Positions 14,701-25,325 of a stretch of DNA of 64,000 nt are shown here, piece after piece (positions within the stretch are counted from its first letter, which is position 1; each line of letters opens with the position of its first letter). The notes under the pieces were generated by a model that had not been told where the DNA came from, made no database searches, and saw only the letters and a list, made by a program, of their open reading frames with translations. Origin of the DNA: Prunella strophiata. Taxonomy: Eukaryota > Chordata > Aves > Passeriformes > Prunellidae. Made by a program: the position numbers and the translations under genes. The stretch spans positions 14,771,585 to 14,835,584 of the forward strand of contig JAZBQD010000019.1 of NCBI GenBank assembly GCA_036583965.1. Reading direction: 5' to 3'.

Positions 14701-15957
14701 GGTGGATTTTTATGTCTAATAAAGCATTAACTGTGATCTAAACTTTTCCTGCAGTTGAAGTATTTAGACTGGCTCTTTCCTGTGTGGATTCTCTGATACT
14801 CTCTCCTCTACCCAGCTGTTTATTTAAGATAGAAATTGCAGGAGCATCCTATCTTTGTTATTTTTCCTTCCCAGTCAGATCTGGTTGAAACTGGTGCATA
14901 AGTTCAAAAGTGACTATGAGAAGGGCAGTTAGAGATGCACAAACACACACATATACATTGAGCACATAGGCCTTTTCACCAAAGTTAAAAATAGAAAACC
15001 AATGATATACACAAAAACTACTTTAAAAGATGAAGGCTTAGGCTGGAGAGAGGCTTTTTTTTTCTCCTCTCCAGTATGACCCACCAGTGTTTGCTGTCTG
15101 GGCTCAGCACACAGATGGGGTGCAGGGTAACCCACCAGCCCTGGCAGTGCTTTCTCTGATGTGAACACCAGGCAGCTGCACCACAGCCCCACTCCTGAGG
15201 ACTAGGACAGGGCTGCAGCTTTGGGGAGGAAAAGCTGCCAGTCCTGCCCTTGTATCTAGGCTGCCACAGCATCCTTTCCACAGACTGTCTCCAGGGCATG
15301 CCACTGCCTCCTAATTTATATATATTGATATCCCAAATAACCATGGAAATGGGACTAAACCAAAACTCAGACCGAAACTTCTGTGAAAATCTGGATCAAA
15401 ATCCTCATTACCCACTGAGAGCCTCCAGCTTTAGGATTTTGGTGACATGCCTGCAAGGGTTTGTCAGTCTTTCCTCACAGGATCTTCCCCAGGACACCAA
15501 ACCCACCATCCTGTAAGGCACCAAATCCATCTCTCCTAATGAAGATGATGCACCCTCATGCACCTCAGTGAAGCACGGATTGCCCAAGCAAAAACCATCA
15601 GGTCCATTTAGCAAACAGCAGCTTTTTGCAGGAATGTGACCTGCTTGTCTTTGTTTACCCAAATCCTAGGATTTCTCAGCTTTGCAGAGAACTGTTTTCA
15701 TTCCACCTGCTGCCTGCCACAAAGGTGTACTTGTGCTGCCAGGTAAAATGGAGACTGCTGCAGAAAAGCACCCAGACTGCATCAACAAAAGGTCTTAAAC
15801 ATGAGGGAAACATCAAAAAAAAAAAAAAAATGCAGGACATGTAGCTCAGCCAATGCAAACATGTAAGAAACTCTGCAAGGGCTCAGAAGAGAAACCAGAT
15901 TGCTGTTGAAATAGCTGGTTAACATTTTGTCTGGAAGCACAGCTTCAATAAAAATAG
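5716..15957. other. Intergenic DNA, no gene recognised
   Basis: About 10 kb without recognisable exons. Composition is mixed: 8.6-10.1 kb is GC-richer, with short G-rich and purine-rich tandem stretches (a GGGAGT repeat at about 8686-8702 and a TGACACAGAGG duplication at about 8758-8780), but no CpG island. A TA microsatellite is listed separately. Open frames of 100-150 codons occur in several overlapping frames and show no domain or consistent coding bias. Confidence 0.6.
8203..8232. repeat. (TA)n microsatellite
   Basis: About ten uninterrupted TA dinucleotides, then a short TATGTATATAA variant. It is a simple sequence repeat in intergenic DNA, likely polymorphic in length. Confidence 0.9.
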
Positions 15958-15993
15958 GTAAGGAAACCAGCTAAGGACCCCCAATGGCAAACA
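15958..15993 (+). repeat. Left arm of a 36-bp perfect inverted repeat
   Basis: The arm begins GTAAGGAAACCAGCTAAGG and ends CCCCCAATGGCAAACA. Its exact reverse complement is at 17,249-17,284. Bases immediately outside and inside the 36 bp do not match, so the homology has sharp edges. An arm this long and identical is not expected by chance within 1.3 kb. Confidence 0.95.
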
Positions 15994-16930
15994 TATTTAT
16001 TGAGAATCCAATAAAAGTCTCAGAACAAATAGCCTGAAGGACCTGTAGACACAGCCTCTGCTGTAATAAAAATGCAATACAAGGCATCAGGGAAATAGTA
16101 AGGGAAAAGGGCTGCTCCATGAGAAAACCAAACAAGAATCCCAGAGCATGAGGCCTGGAGACACAGGCTGGGATGTAATAAAATAGCTGCCATTGGGGAA
16201 AAAGAAAGAAAAACAAAACATCTAACAAAGGCACAAAGAAGCCCCAGATACCCCAGCTAGTCTAGAAAATCACCACGAGTTGCCGTAAAAACACATGGGA
16301 AAATAGGAAAAGGGTAATGGCTGCAAAGTGATCAACTCCTGCAGGTACCCAAGGGCAGAGCTTAGGTGAAAGTCCACAGGAAGCCATGTCAGCTGCAGTA
16401 AACTCTGAGGGTGCCTAGGAGACAAGGCTGTAAAAGGTGACAAAACAGCAGCCTCAGAGGGGCTAAATCTCTGCATGGGAGAAAGATTTACTTTAAATCC
16501 AAACCCCAGATTGCACGGAGCTGCGGTTTTTGTTTTATTTATCTTGGTCAGCAAAACCTCTGGATAAGTACAAAAAATGCTAGAGAATTTCTATCATAAG
16601 TGCACAGGAAAAACAGTTTTCAGAGGCATCTGCTAGCTCAAAGGTTTGATCTGTACCCACTTATTGTGAATTTTCATGTACCACAAAAGCAGCCACAAAA
16701 ATGGGCAATTATCATCAAAGTCATTGTCATGTTAAGTACTGTTAATGAAAATTATATAAAAGAAGGGTTCATAAGAACAAGCACGATTTTTTAAGGCAAG
16801 TAAATTGGGAAAAGAAGGTGATTTTCATTTCCTGGCTTCAGTCACACTCTGCAGGTCTCAGGCATAAAAGAGCAGTTGCCATTGAAAGGTGAAGATCTCA
16901 GGCTGTGCTGCAGCTGCACCGATGCCTGGG

Positions 16931-17034
16931 CAGCACAGGGGACAGCACAGGACAGCACAGGGGACAGGACAGGGGACAGGACAGGACAGGACAGGACAGG
17001 GGACAGCACAGGACAGCACAGGACAGGACAGGAC
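16931..17034. repeat. Pentameric GGACA/GCACA minisatellite
   Basis: About 100 bases of tandem five-base units, chiefly GGACA and GCACA, with occasional extra G (AGGGGACAG). The plus strand contains no T across the block, so it is strongly strand-asymmetric. The array has no stop codon in any plus-strand frame, which creates several overlapping but meaningless open frames. Confidence 0.93.
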
Positions 17035-17248
17035 CTCTCAGCTGCTGCCAGTCCAGCACACCGTGCTGCAGAGGGGCAGCTCTGCACACACGCTTTCCTG
17101 CACTGCCCCTCCTTCTACCGTCAGTGGCGAGGGCAGCATCTGCCAGCTCTGCCCGGGCTCTGCAGGGATGCCCTCAGGACAACCCAAGGTGCAGACCTCA
17201 CCTGGTTTTCTCCAGGTAAATGCCAGCCTCAGAGGAGCTGAGGAGCAT

Positions 17249-17284
17249 TGTTTGCCATTGGGGGTCCTTAGCTGGTTTCCTTAC
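17249..17284 (-). repeat. Right arm of the 36-bp perfect inverted repeat
   Basis: Reads TGTTTGCCATTGGGGGTCC and on to CTGGTTTCCTTAC on the plus strand. It is the exact reverse complement of 15,958-15,993. Confidence 0.95.
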
Positions 17285-17368
17285 ACATAACAACACAGGT
17301 GTGCAGCAGAGATTTGTGTGTCTCTTCAAATACGTATTCAATCCACATGTAGGGTTTTGCTTCTTTGA

Positions 17369-17421
17369 AAAAAAATATATATACATACACACACACACAT
17401 ATATGTATATATGTACATGCT
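17369..17421. repeat. (TA)/(CA) compound microsatellite
   Basis: An A run passes into TATATA, ACATAC, a short (CA)n and TATATGTATATATGTA. It is a compound simple repeat. Confidence 0.85.
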
Positions 17422-18087
17422 TCTTCTGGAACAGCTGCAGAATTAATTTGCTTAGATATGTGCTGGAAGTTGGCAGTAACTAAATATTTTTTTTTTTTTA
17501 CAAGCCTCTAAATTAAGACACCTAAAGCTGATAGTGCTTTGGATCCACTTGTCAAGTTTACTTTTCAGTGCTGACAAAGAATTATGTGCTTTTTCAACAA
17601 CACTTCTTCCACCTGCTTGTCAGCTCTGCCCCTTGCACCAATCACTTTAAACCACCCACACTTTTGAAATTGTCCTTCCTGAGCTGGCCTGCCTGGGCTG
17701 CACAGCCCTAGGGTTTCCTGGGCACAGGGTTCAGTGGTAGAGGATGTGGGATTAAGGTTTATGAATGAATCCCCAGCTGAGCTTGTACTGAGCTGTTCCT
17801 CACAGCTTTGAGCTCTCCAGTTCCCATTGGTACTTTGGGGTAGAATTTGCCCTTCTTGTGTAATTTACAGAGTTGCTCCCTCTCAAGGACACTTCAAGTC
17901 ACAGACACTTCTTCCAGCCCACCTGAGGTGGATTTCTCCATCATTTCCATGCAGCTCCCATCTGCTGCCATGCCAGGAAGAGCTCCAAGGACACAGCAGT
18001 GTCTGCAGTTCAGCCAGCCACACGTGCAGGGGTGCTCTCGTCACGTGCAGGTCTGGAAGGAGGAAAGCCCAAAAAGACCAGTTACAG

Positions 18088-18117
18088 CAGAAAGGTTAAG
18101 CTCAGAAAGGTTAAGCT
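18088..18117. repeat. Perfect 15-bp tandem duplication
   Basis: CAGAAAGGTTAAGCT occurs twice back to back with no mismatch, suggesting a recent slippage-type duplication. Confidence 0.9.
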
Positions 18118-21100
18118 GTTATGTCTGTGGTCCAAAAGAGCTGAGCTCATTCCACCAAGTCTCTTGCTAATCTGGTGCTCTCATGGGTGTGAAATATTAT
18201 CAGCTGTTAGAGTTATTAACCAGTGTTAACCAGGTAGTGTGTGCACTGAGCTATGTTTAAGGTTAACTGTGCCATTAAGGGCTTACAAACTCAATTAGAG
18301 ATTTTAGTGCTCAACAGCTAATGGTTAATTTCTGCAGATGTCCTGTTTCCAATTACTATTCATATATAATGTAAGCAGCATGGCATCACACTTCAACTCA
18401 GACTGATTTTTTTAATATATATTTTAGACCAGCAGAAGTTTTCACTTAATTGTGTAATACCAATATTTAGTATTCCTGCAGTGTCTTTGAAACCCCTTTT
18501 AAATCCCAACTATTTTCACCCTTCTTTTTCTATTATTATCACTGTTCCCCATGTCACTTGTGCTTGTCTGACCTCTCAAATCTACAGAGATGCTCTCTGC
18601 ATTGTGCCAGGACCCTGCTGCCCAAGAGGAAAAAGGACTGCTGCAAAGTGCTCCTTCTGCTTCCCAGAGGCACAGAGAGACACTCAGAGGTTTTCTTTTT
18701 TATCTCTCACTGGAGATGATGTGGGAAGCTCACAGCCCCCAAAGTGTATGGAGCAGCTCAAATGCAGATTTAAAAGCCTACATTTGATCCTGCAGAGTTT
18801 GGAAATGTTTAGCAGCAAAAATCCCTCTTGTAAGACTAACTCTGATAAGAGAGAGTTTGACTAAATCTGCAGAGGGAGTTAAGTGGAAAGTTTTGAGTCC
18901 TGGAGTTACACCCAGGTGGAAGGAAACTTGCTGCCGTCAGTAAAGAACAAGAGTGAATAAATCAGCTCTCAAGCTAATGAGCCAAATAAATTCATAACAG
19001 GAATCACCCATTAGGAAAAATCAATTACTTTTCATACCTGCAAGTTGTGATATTCCTCCTGAGAAGGACATGAACCCATACCTAGCTCTGCACATAAGAG
19101 TAAATCTATGCTTATCATTAAATCTGAGTTAAGAATACAATTACATTGAAATTAAATATGAAATGCCTCGGGAACTACTCATGAGCTTGAAATTCAGTCA
19201 TTTAACTGCAATGTTGAACTGGGGCCTCTGGGAGAAAAGGACCCCAGGGAGATGCACAGCACACTGGGCTTGCAAAACCCTGTGAGATGGTTTCACAAGT
19301 CCTTCCAGCCTTGTAATGACTGCACTGTTATTGAAAAGGCATGTCCCACCTCTTCTCCCTGCCCTGCTTCCCCAGCACAGCAACCAACCACCTTGTTTGG
19401 CCAACTGCATCAGCAAACTGATCTAGACAGAAAACAATCCTCCAAAAAGCCCAATAATTTTCAGATGGGTGTGTTCCTTGACTCATATGATTGCAGGTGC
19501 TGTCCCACAAAATGGAGGGGTGGGAGGACAGGGTGATCCCACCTCTTCTGGTGGCTGCAGAGCCATCAGCTGGTCAAGCTGGTAAGGAACCTCCACGTGC
19601 TCCTGTTACAAAGTCCACACCATTCAGAAAGTATTTGCAGTCACTACTGAACATTGTGTATCTGTATTTCATTGTGTATGAAATCCTGGCTGTTTGAGTC
19701 ATTCTTTCAGGTACAAGAGCTTTTTGGATGATATTTAAGGAGATGTTGTTCTTTGACATGTACAGAGGTGCTGTAAGATATTACTATAACCTGTTACAGA
19801 TATTCAGGTTAATGTTAGTCTGCAGAAAAGGTGTGAGCCACCCAATGATAGAGATCTGCTTTTTTCTGTAGGAAACACCAACAGGAGTAATTAACCCCAG
19901 TGGTGTAAGAGTGCTCAGCCATTTTAAACTAGGGAAAGATTTGAGCAAGAGATTAACAGAAGGGAGATACAAAGTTCAGCTATTAAATACAAAAGAAGCA
20001 ATGCTAAGTTCATATAATGGATTATTAAAAAAATATTGTGGATAGGAATAACAGATGGTTGGGACTCGGAATTTTTCTAGATGTCTCTGAAGTGTTGGGG
20101 TGAGATCCATCCTTCTCAGGTGTGCAGGGAATTTACACAGTGCATAAAGCTACTCTGGGCAGGGGTCTCCACTCTGGTGGTTGTTCAGAAGCTGTGGGAG
20201 GAACTCCAGCAAGATGTTAGACCCATCCTAATGCTCAGTGCTTCTTGCTCCACGTCCCCCACAGAAATACAGACTATTGAGCACCTCCAAATGCCCCCCA
20301 CCAAGTCCCCAAAGGGGAGAGACTCACCCACACAAGCCTGTAAATGGAAGGCAAGAGAAGGAGGAATAAGGCATGCATGACAGATACTCATCACATCCTT
20401 CAAAGCATCACTGGATGAGGCTCACATGGGTTGTGTGAGTATGAGCAGTATGGAACACATCCAAACCCAAAGGATTCATCTATTAAAAGACAATGTGTGG
20501 CTGAGCTTTTCTTTCATTTAAATTAGTGGAAAAGAAAGAACAGACAATCCTGCTTAAGGAGTAATTTTTCACGTAGCACTTTCACCTTGAAGATATTTAT
20601 TTATATCAGGCATTTACTTTACAATGGCAGTGGCACCTCTAACCAAGACCAGGCCATCAGAGCAGAGAATAACCCCAGCTCCCTACAAAGAGACAAAATC
20701 AGGAGGAGTTGAAAGGGATTTCTCAGACCTCATAGGATTTTTCCTTGTTGTTTTGGGTTTTTTTTTCCCTCTCAGTAGAAACTCAGAAAAGCACTCAAGT
20801 GAATGGCAAAGTGTCTCACAAATATCTTGAATAATTTGGCAACCGCAGTGTTCCACATCTAATTTCATTACAGCACATTGAATGTTTTGGGGGGTTTTAC
20901 AATGGTTTTTGCACCTTTAACAACATGTTGATTATTGCATTTTGAAATAGCTCACTTCTTTAAGAATAACTTAAGTGAAAATTTCATTTAGAGTTGCAAC
21001 ACCTGGAGAAAATCAACATCATGTGACTTGTAGGCACTTCTAAACAGGAAATACTCCATTTATTTTTTTAGCTGTGTTTGTGTAATAAAGTCTAGCATCC

Positions 21101-22230
21101 AAGTGTGAGCAACACATTTTCTCATTTTATTAAACAGCATGAAAGGATTTATTACTTCTCCACTGAATGCACTTCTGGCACCAAATGGAGCTGGACAATA
21201 ATTGTCAGGCACTGAGTTTAACATTACGAGAAAACACCTTTGGTGGAGTTCAGAGTTTATTGTATAATGAAAAATACACCTAGATGGTGAGGCTTCCTTT
21301 GAGAATTTGTTTGGTGAGTATAATCTCAGGTACTGCTGCTAATAAATTGGATTCTTTGAAACAGAAATTAAAGTACTGAAATAATAACTAAGACAGTTAT
21401 TTTTCTTTTCCTCCTCCAGCTATGAAAATTTCCCTGAGAAGGAAAATAAAAACAGAGGGAATGGAGAACATTTCTTTTACAACTCAGCAGGTTAGGGCAG
21501 TGAGGTGCTCGCAAGAGCCATGTACCACATTTGGAATTTTCCCCCATTTCTCCTCTGATCTTCTTGAATGCTCAGGCTGCTCATCCTCCTGTGGTTCCAA
21601 CCCTGGCCAGAGAAAGGCTTGAAGGACTTTGAAGGACTTTCCTCTCTCTCTTTGTTTTATTCCCTGTGTTGAAAGGGAAAGTTGCCCTAACCAGGGCAGG
21701 AACCTTGAACACAGGCTTGGCTGGAGAGAAAGGCAATGAGTGTTTTGCAGGTGTGCAGCATTCTCACACCCTCAGGAGTTCCCCAGCAATGGAGACAGAT
21801 GAGAAAAGGGAGAGACGTGGTAAAAAAGATGTGGTAAAAATTGAAGTCCTGCACTTCAGAGGATGAGCAGCAGGGACCGATCTGCAGCACCCTGCTCTGA
21901 GTTCCCTGCATCTCGCACAGGAAAAGGTGCCTCTGCAAAGTGCCTGGAAAATGTGGCAGTTTTATGCTCTCTTGACTCAGTCGCAAATGGCTGCTCAAAG
22001 TTGAAATAACAAAAAGGCCCTGTGTATCTCTGGGGTCCGGGGCTGACAAATTCTCCCCGATGTCTCTGTGGAGCATTGCAACACTCAACATTTGATTTGT
22101 TTTCCACTGAGACTGGCAGCGCATGTGTTAGAGGTTTCAGGTTAACTACAGGAATGGGAATAAGCTTTACACAATCCCCAAATTAGGGGCTCTAGCTAAT
22201 GAAAAGCTCTCCCATTTACTGCCCTCCTCG

Positions 22231-22492
22231 GTGCAGGACAGCAGGCTGCAGGCACCCCGGCACGTCCCGCTGGGGAGTGCGAGAAGGGGCGGAGGGAGCA
22301 GGAGTGGGGCCGCTCCCCTAAGGCAGGGAAGCACTGAAAGCACCTTTATTGCCACAGTCTTTCACACCCCCTTGGAGCGACCCGTGAACCGGGTTATACC
22401 CAGGAGACCTCGCTCTGTTCTGCGCCGCGGTGTGGCGGTGCCACCATCCCGAGCCCGTGCCGAGGGTGCGGGCAGGCGCCGGGAGAGGGCGG
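22231..22492. promoter_or_regulatory. CpG-rich left shoulder of the minisatellite
   Basis: Unique GC-rich sequence with a GGGGCGG Sp/KLF-type box near 22,285 and many CpGs (notably 22,420-22,490) next to the tandem array. It has the composition of a small CpG island, but no TATA box, recognised exon or splice site accompanies it. Whether it is a promoter or only compositional spill-over from the array is open. Confidence 0.25.
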
Positions 22493-24827
22493 GCGCTGTC
22501 CCGGCTCGGGCTCTGCACTGCCCCGGGCTCTGCACTGCCCCGGGCTCTGCACTGTCCCGGGCTCTGCACTGTCCCGGGCTCTGCACTGTCCCGGGCTCTG
22601 CACTGTCCCGGGCTCTGCACTGTCCCGGGCTCGGGCTCTGCACTGTCCCGGGCTCTGCACTGCCCCGGGCTCGGCTCTGCACTGCCCCGGGCTCGGGCTC
22701 GGCACTGTCCCGGGCTCTGCACTGTCCCGGGCTCTGCACTGTCCCGGGCTCTGCACTGCCCCGGGCTCGGGCTCTGCACTGCCCCGGGCTCGGCACTGTC
22801 CCGGGCTCGGGCTCTGCACTGCCCCGGGCTCGGGCTCGGCACTGTCCCGGGCTCTGCACTGTCCCGGGCTCTGCACTGTCCCGGGCTCGGGCTCTGCACT
22901 GTCCCGGGCTCTGCACTGCCCCGGGCTCGGCTCGGCACTGCCCCGGGCTCGGCGCTGTCCCGGGCTCGGCGCTGTCCCGGGCTCGGGCTCTGCACTGTCC
23001 CGGGCTCTGCACTGTCCCGGGCTCGGCGCTGCCCCGGGCTCGGCTCTGCACTGCCCCGGCTCGGGCTCTGCACTGTCCCGGGCTCTGCACTGCCCCGGGC
23101 TCGGCACTGCCCCGGGCTCGGGCTCGGCACTGTCCCGGGCTCGGCACTGCCCCGGGCTCTGCACTGCCCCGGGCTCGGGCTCGGCACTGCCCCGGGCTCG
23201 GGCTCTGCACTGCCCCGGGCTCGGCACTGTCCCGGGCTCTGCACTGCCCCGGGCTCGGGCTCGGCGCTGCCCCGGGCTCGGCGCTGTCCCGGGCTCGGCA
23301 CTGCCCCGGGCTCGGCACTGCCCCGGGCTCGGCTCTGCACTGCCCCGGGCTCGGCACTGTCCCGGGCTCTGCACTGTCCCGGGCTCGGGCTCTGCACTGT
23401 CCCGGGCTCTGCACTGCCCCGGGCTCGGGCTCTGCACTGTCCCGGGCTCTGCACTGTCCCGGGCTCGGGCTCGGCACTGCCCCGGGCTCGGCACTGTCCC
23501 GGGCTCTGCACTGCCCCGGGCTCGGGCTCGGCACTGCCCCGGGCTCGGCACTGCCCCGGGCTCGGCACTGTCCCGGGCTCGGCACTGCCCCGGGCTCGGG
23601 CTCGGCACTGCCCCGGGCTCGGCACTGTCCCGGGCTCGGCGCTGCCCCGGGCCCGGGCTCGGCACTGCCCCGGGCTCGGGCTCTGCACTGCCCCGGGCTC
23701 TGCACTGTCCCGGGCTCTGCACTGCCCCGGGCTCGGGCTCGGCACTGCCCCGGGCTCGGGCTCGGCACTGCCCCGGGCTCGGCACTGTCCCGGGCTCGGG
23801 CTCGGCACTGCCCCGGGCTCGGGCTCGGCACTGTCCCGGGCTCTGCACTGCCCCGGGCTCGGCGCTGCCCCGGGCTCGGGCTCTGCACTGCCCCGGGCTC
23901 GGCTCTGCACTGCCCCGGGCTCTGCACTGCCCCGGGCTCGGCGCTGCCCCGGGCTCGGGCTCTGCACTGCCCCGGGCTCGGGCTCGGCACTGTCCCGGGC
24001 TCTGCACTGCCCCGGGCTCGGCGCTGCCCCGGGCTCGGCACTGTCCCGGGCTCGGGCTCGGCGCTGCCCCGGGCTCGGCGCTGCCCCGGGCTCGGCGCTG
24101 TCCCGGGCTCGGCGCTGTCCCGGGCTCGGGCTCTGCACTGCCCCGGGCTCGGGCTCTGCACTGCCCCGGGCTCGGGCTCTGCACTGCCCCGGGCTCGGCA
24201 CTGTCCCGGGCTCGGGCTCGGCGCTGTCCCGGGCTCTGCACTGCCCCGGCTCGGGCTCTGCACTGTCCCGGGCTCGGCACTGTCCCGGGCTCTGCACTGC
24301 CCCGGGCTCTGCACTGTCCCGGGCTCGGCGCTGTCCCGGGCTCTGCACTGCCCCGGGCTCGGCTCTGCACTGCCCCGGGCTCGGCTCTGCACTGCCCCGG
24401 GCTCTGCACTGCCCCGGGCTCGGGCTCTGCACTGTCCCGGGCTCGGGCTCGGCGCTGCCCCGGGCTCGGGCTCGGCACTGCCCCGGGCTCGGGCTCTGCA
24501 CTGCCCCGGCTCGGGCTCTGCACTGCCCCGGGCTCGGGCTCTGCACTGCCCCGGGCTCGGCGCTGCCCCGGGCTCGGCTCGGCACTGCCCCGGGCTCGGC
24601 GCTGCCCCGGGCTCGGCACTGTCCCGGGCTCGGCGCTGTCCCGGGCTCTGCACTGTCCCGGGCTCTGCACTGTCCCGGGCTCTGCACTGCCCCGGGCTCT
24701 GCACTGTCCCGGGCTCTGCACTGCCCCGGGCTCGGGCTCTGCACTGCCCCGGGCTCTGCACTGTCCCGGGCTCTGCACTGCCCCGGGCTCGGGCTCTGCA
24801 CTGCCCCGGGCTCGGCGCTGCCCCGGG
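22493..24827. repeat. 2.3-kb GC-rich variant minisatellite (18/24-bp units)
   Basis: A continuous tandem array built on an 18-bp core such as GGGCTCTGCACTGTCCCG. A frequent 24-bp form carries an additional CTCGGG, and a rarer form has 5 additional bases. Units vary at a few fixed positions: TCTGCACTG, TCGGCACTG or TCGGCGCTG, and CTGTCCC or CTGCCCC. A rare one-G-shorter form (CCCCGGCTCGGG) recurs near 23,056, 24,247 and 24,506, and a single GGGCCCGGG variant lies near 23,648. I estimate somewhat over 100 units. Each unit has a CCCGGG palindrome and several CpGs. No unit contains a stop codon on either strand, so open frames of 850-940 codons span it in several frames. They are a property of the repeat and have no protein-family features. 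The array ends abruptly in unique GC-rich DNA. Confidence 0.97.
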
Positions 24828-25044
24828 CGGCTCGCACGGAGCCCCGAGCGCAGGGAAGGAGGTTTCTGTACCAACCATCCGGACTGGCTGTGCTGCCTGG
24901 CTGCGGCCACGCTGCCCGTGCCGGCCACACGAGCCACCGCACACACACAGGCATTCCTCTGCAGTGCCCCGAGCGCAGGGCGAGCCTCTTCCTAAGGGGA
25001 TGCAGGTTTCAAGGACCTTCATGGTGAGGCACAAAATTTTTAGT
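24828..25044. other. GC-rich right flank of the minisatellite
   Basis: Unique GC-rich sequence that decays to average composition before the CR1 copy. A 15-bp direct repeat, GCCCCGAGCGCAGGG, occurs at 24,841-24,855 and 24,966-24,980. No exon is recognised. Confidence 0.5.
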
Positions 25045-25325
25045 AGGGCCTCTTGAAATAGGACAACGAGTAATGGTTTCAAACTAAAAGAAGGTAGATT
25101 TAGACTAGTTATAAAGAAGAAATTTTTCCAATGACTGTGGTGACACTCTGCCACAGGTTACCCAGAGAGGTGGGTGGATGCTGGAAATTCCTGGAAACAT
25201 TCAAGGCTAAATTGGACTAGACTCTGAGCAACCTGATCTACTTGAAGTTGTCCCTGCTCATTGCAGAGAATTTGAACTAAATGACCTCTAAAGGTCACTT
25301 CCAATCCAAATTATTCTAAATCACT
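25045..25325 (+). mobile_element. CR1 LINE 3'-end fragment, forward
   Basis: Shows the ordered blocks of the avian CR1 3' end, diverged by substitutions: 'ggacaacgagtaatggttt', 'aaagaaggtagatttagac', 'acccagagaggt', 'tcctggaaacattcaaggc', 'gagcaacctgatct' and 'ggtcacttccaatcc', closing with the short 'attctaaat' end. It is strongly 5'-truncated. Divergence is higher than in a young copy, implying an old insertion. Confidence 0.93.

Larger units (their letters stand above)
15958..17284. other. 1.3-kb interval bounded by perfect inverted repeats
   Basis: The interval lies between two identical inverted 36-bp arms. The interior has no recognisable transposase. Its left half is A-rich, with two loosely similar stretches (each with AGACACAG followed by TGTAATAAAA, near 16,050 and 16,160). 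Its right part holds the pentameric minisatellite at 16,931-17,034 and a short GC-richer block up to 17,170. The arms could be terminal repeats of a non-autonomous DNA transposon: a TA lies at each outer edge, but it is included in the palindrome and so is not independent evidence. They could equally be two copies of a short sequence duplicated in inverted orientation, for example by replication template switching. No convincing longer target-site duplication is seen. Confidence 0.4.
17285..22230. other. Intergenic DNA, no gene recognised
   Basis: No exon or large repeat is recognised. The stretch contains an AT/CA-rich simple repeat at 17,369-17,421, a T run near 17,488-17,500, a perfect 15-bp tandem duplication at 18,088-18,117 and short local duplications near 19,653-19,684 and 21,618-21,640. 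Several AT-rich stretches (for example 20.9-21.3 kb) look complex and non-repetitive and could be conserved non-coding DNA, which cannot be judged without alignment. Confidence 0.55.

Noticed and set aside
17140..17170. GCCCGGGCTCTGCAGGG resembling a minisatellite unit 5 kb away
   Set aside because: A single partial match in a GC-rich patch, with no tandem copies; not enough to link the loci.
22493..24827. Resemblance to a CRISPR array
   Set aside because: The units are contiguous with no unique spacers, and this is vertebrate DNA. It is a minisatellite.
22231..25154. Open frames of 850-941 codons on both strands
   Set aside because: They exist only because the minisatellite unit has no stop codon in any frame. 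The products are low-complexity repeats in several overlapping frames and no protein family fits.
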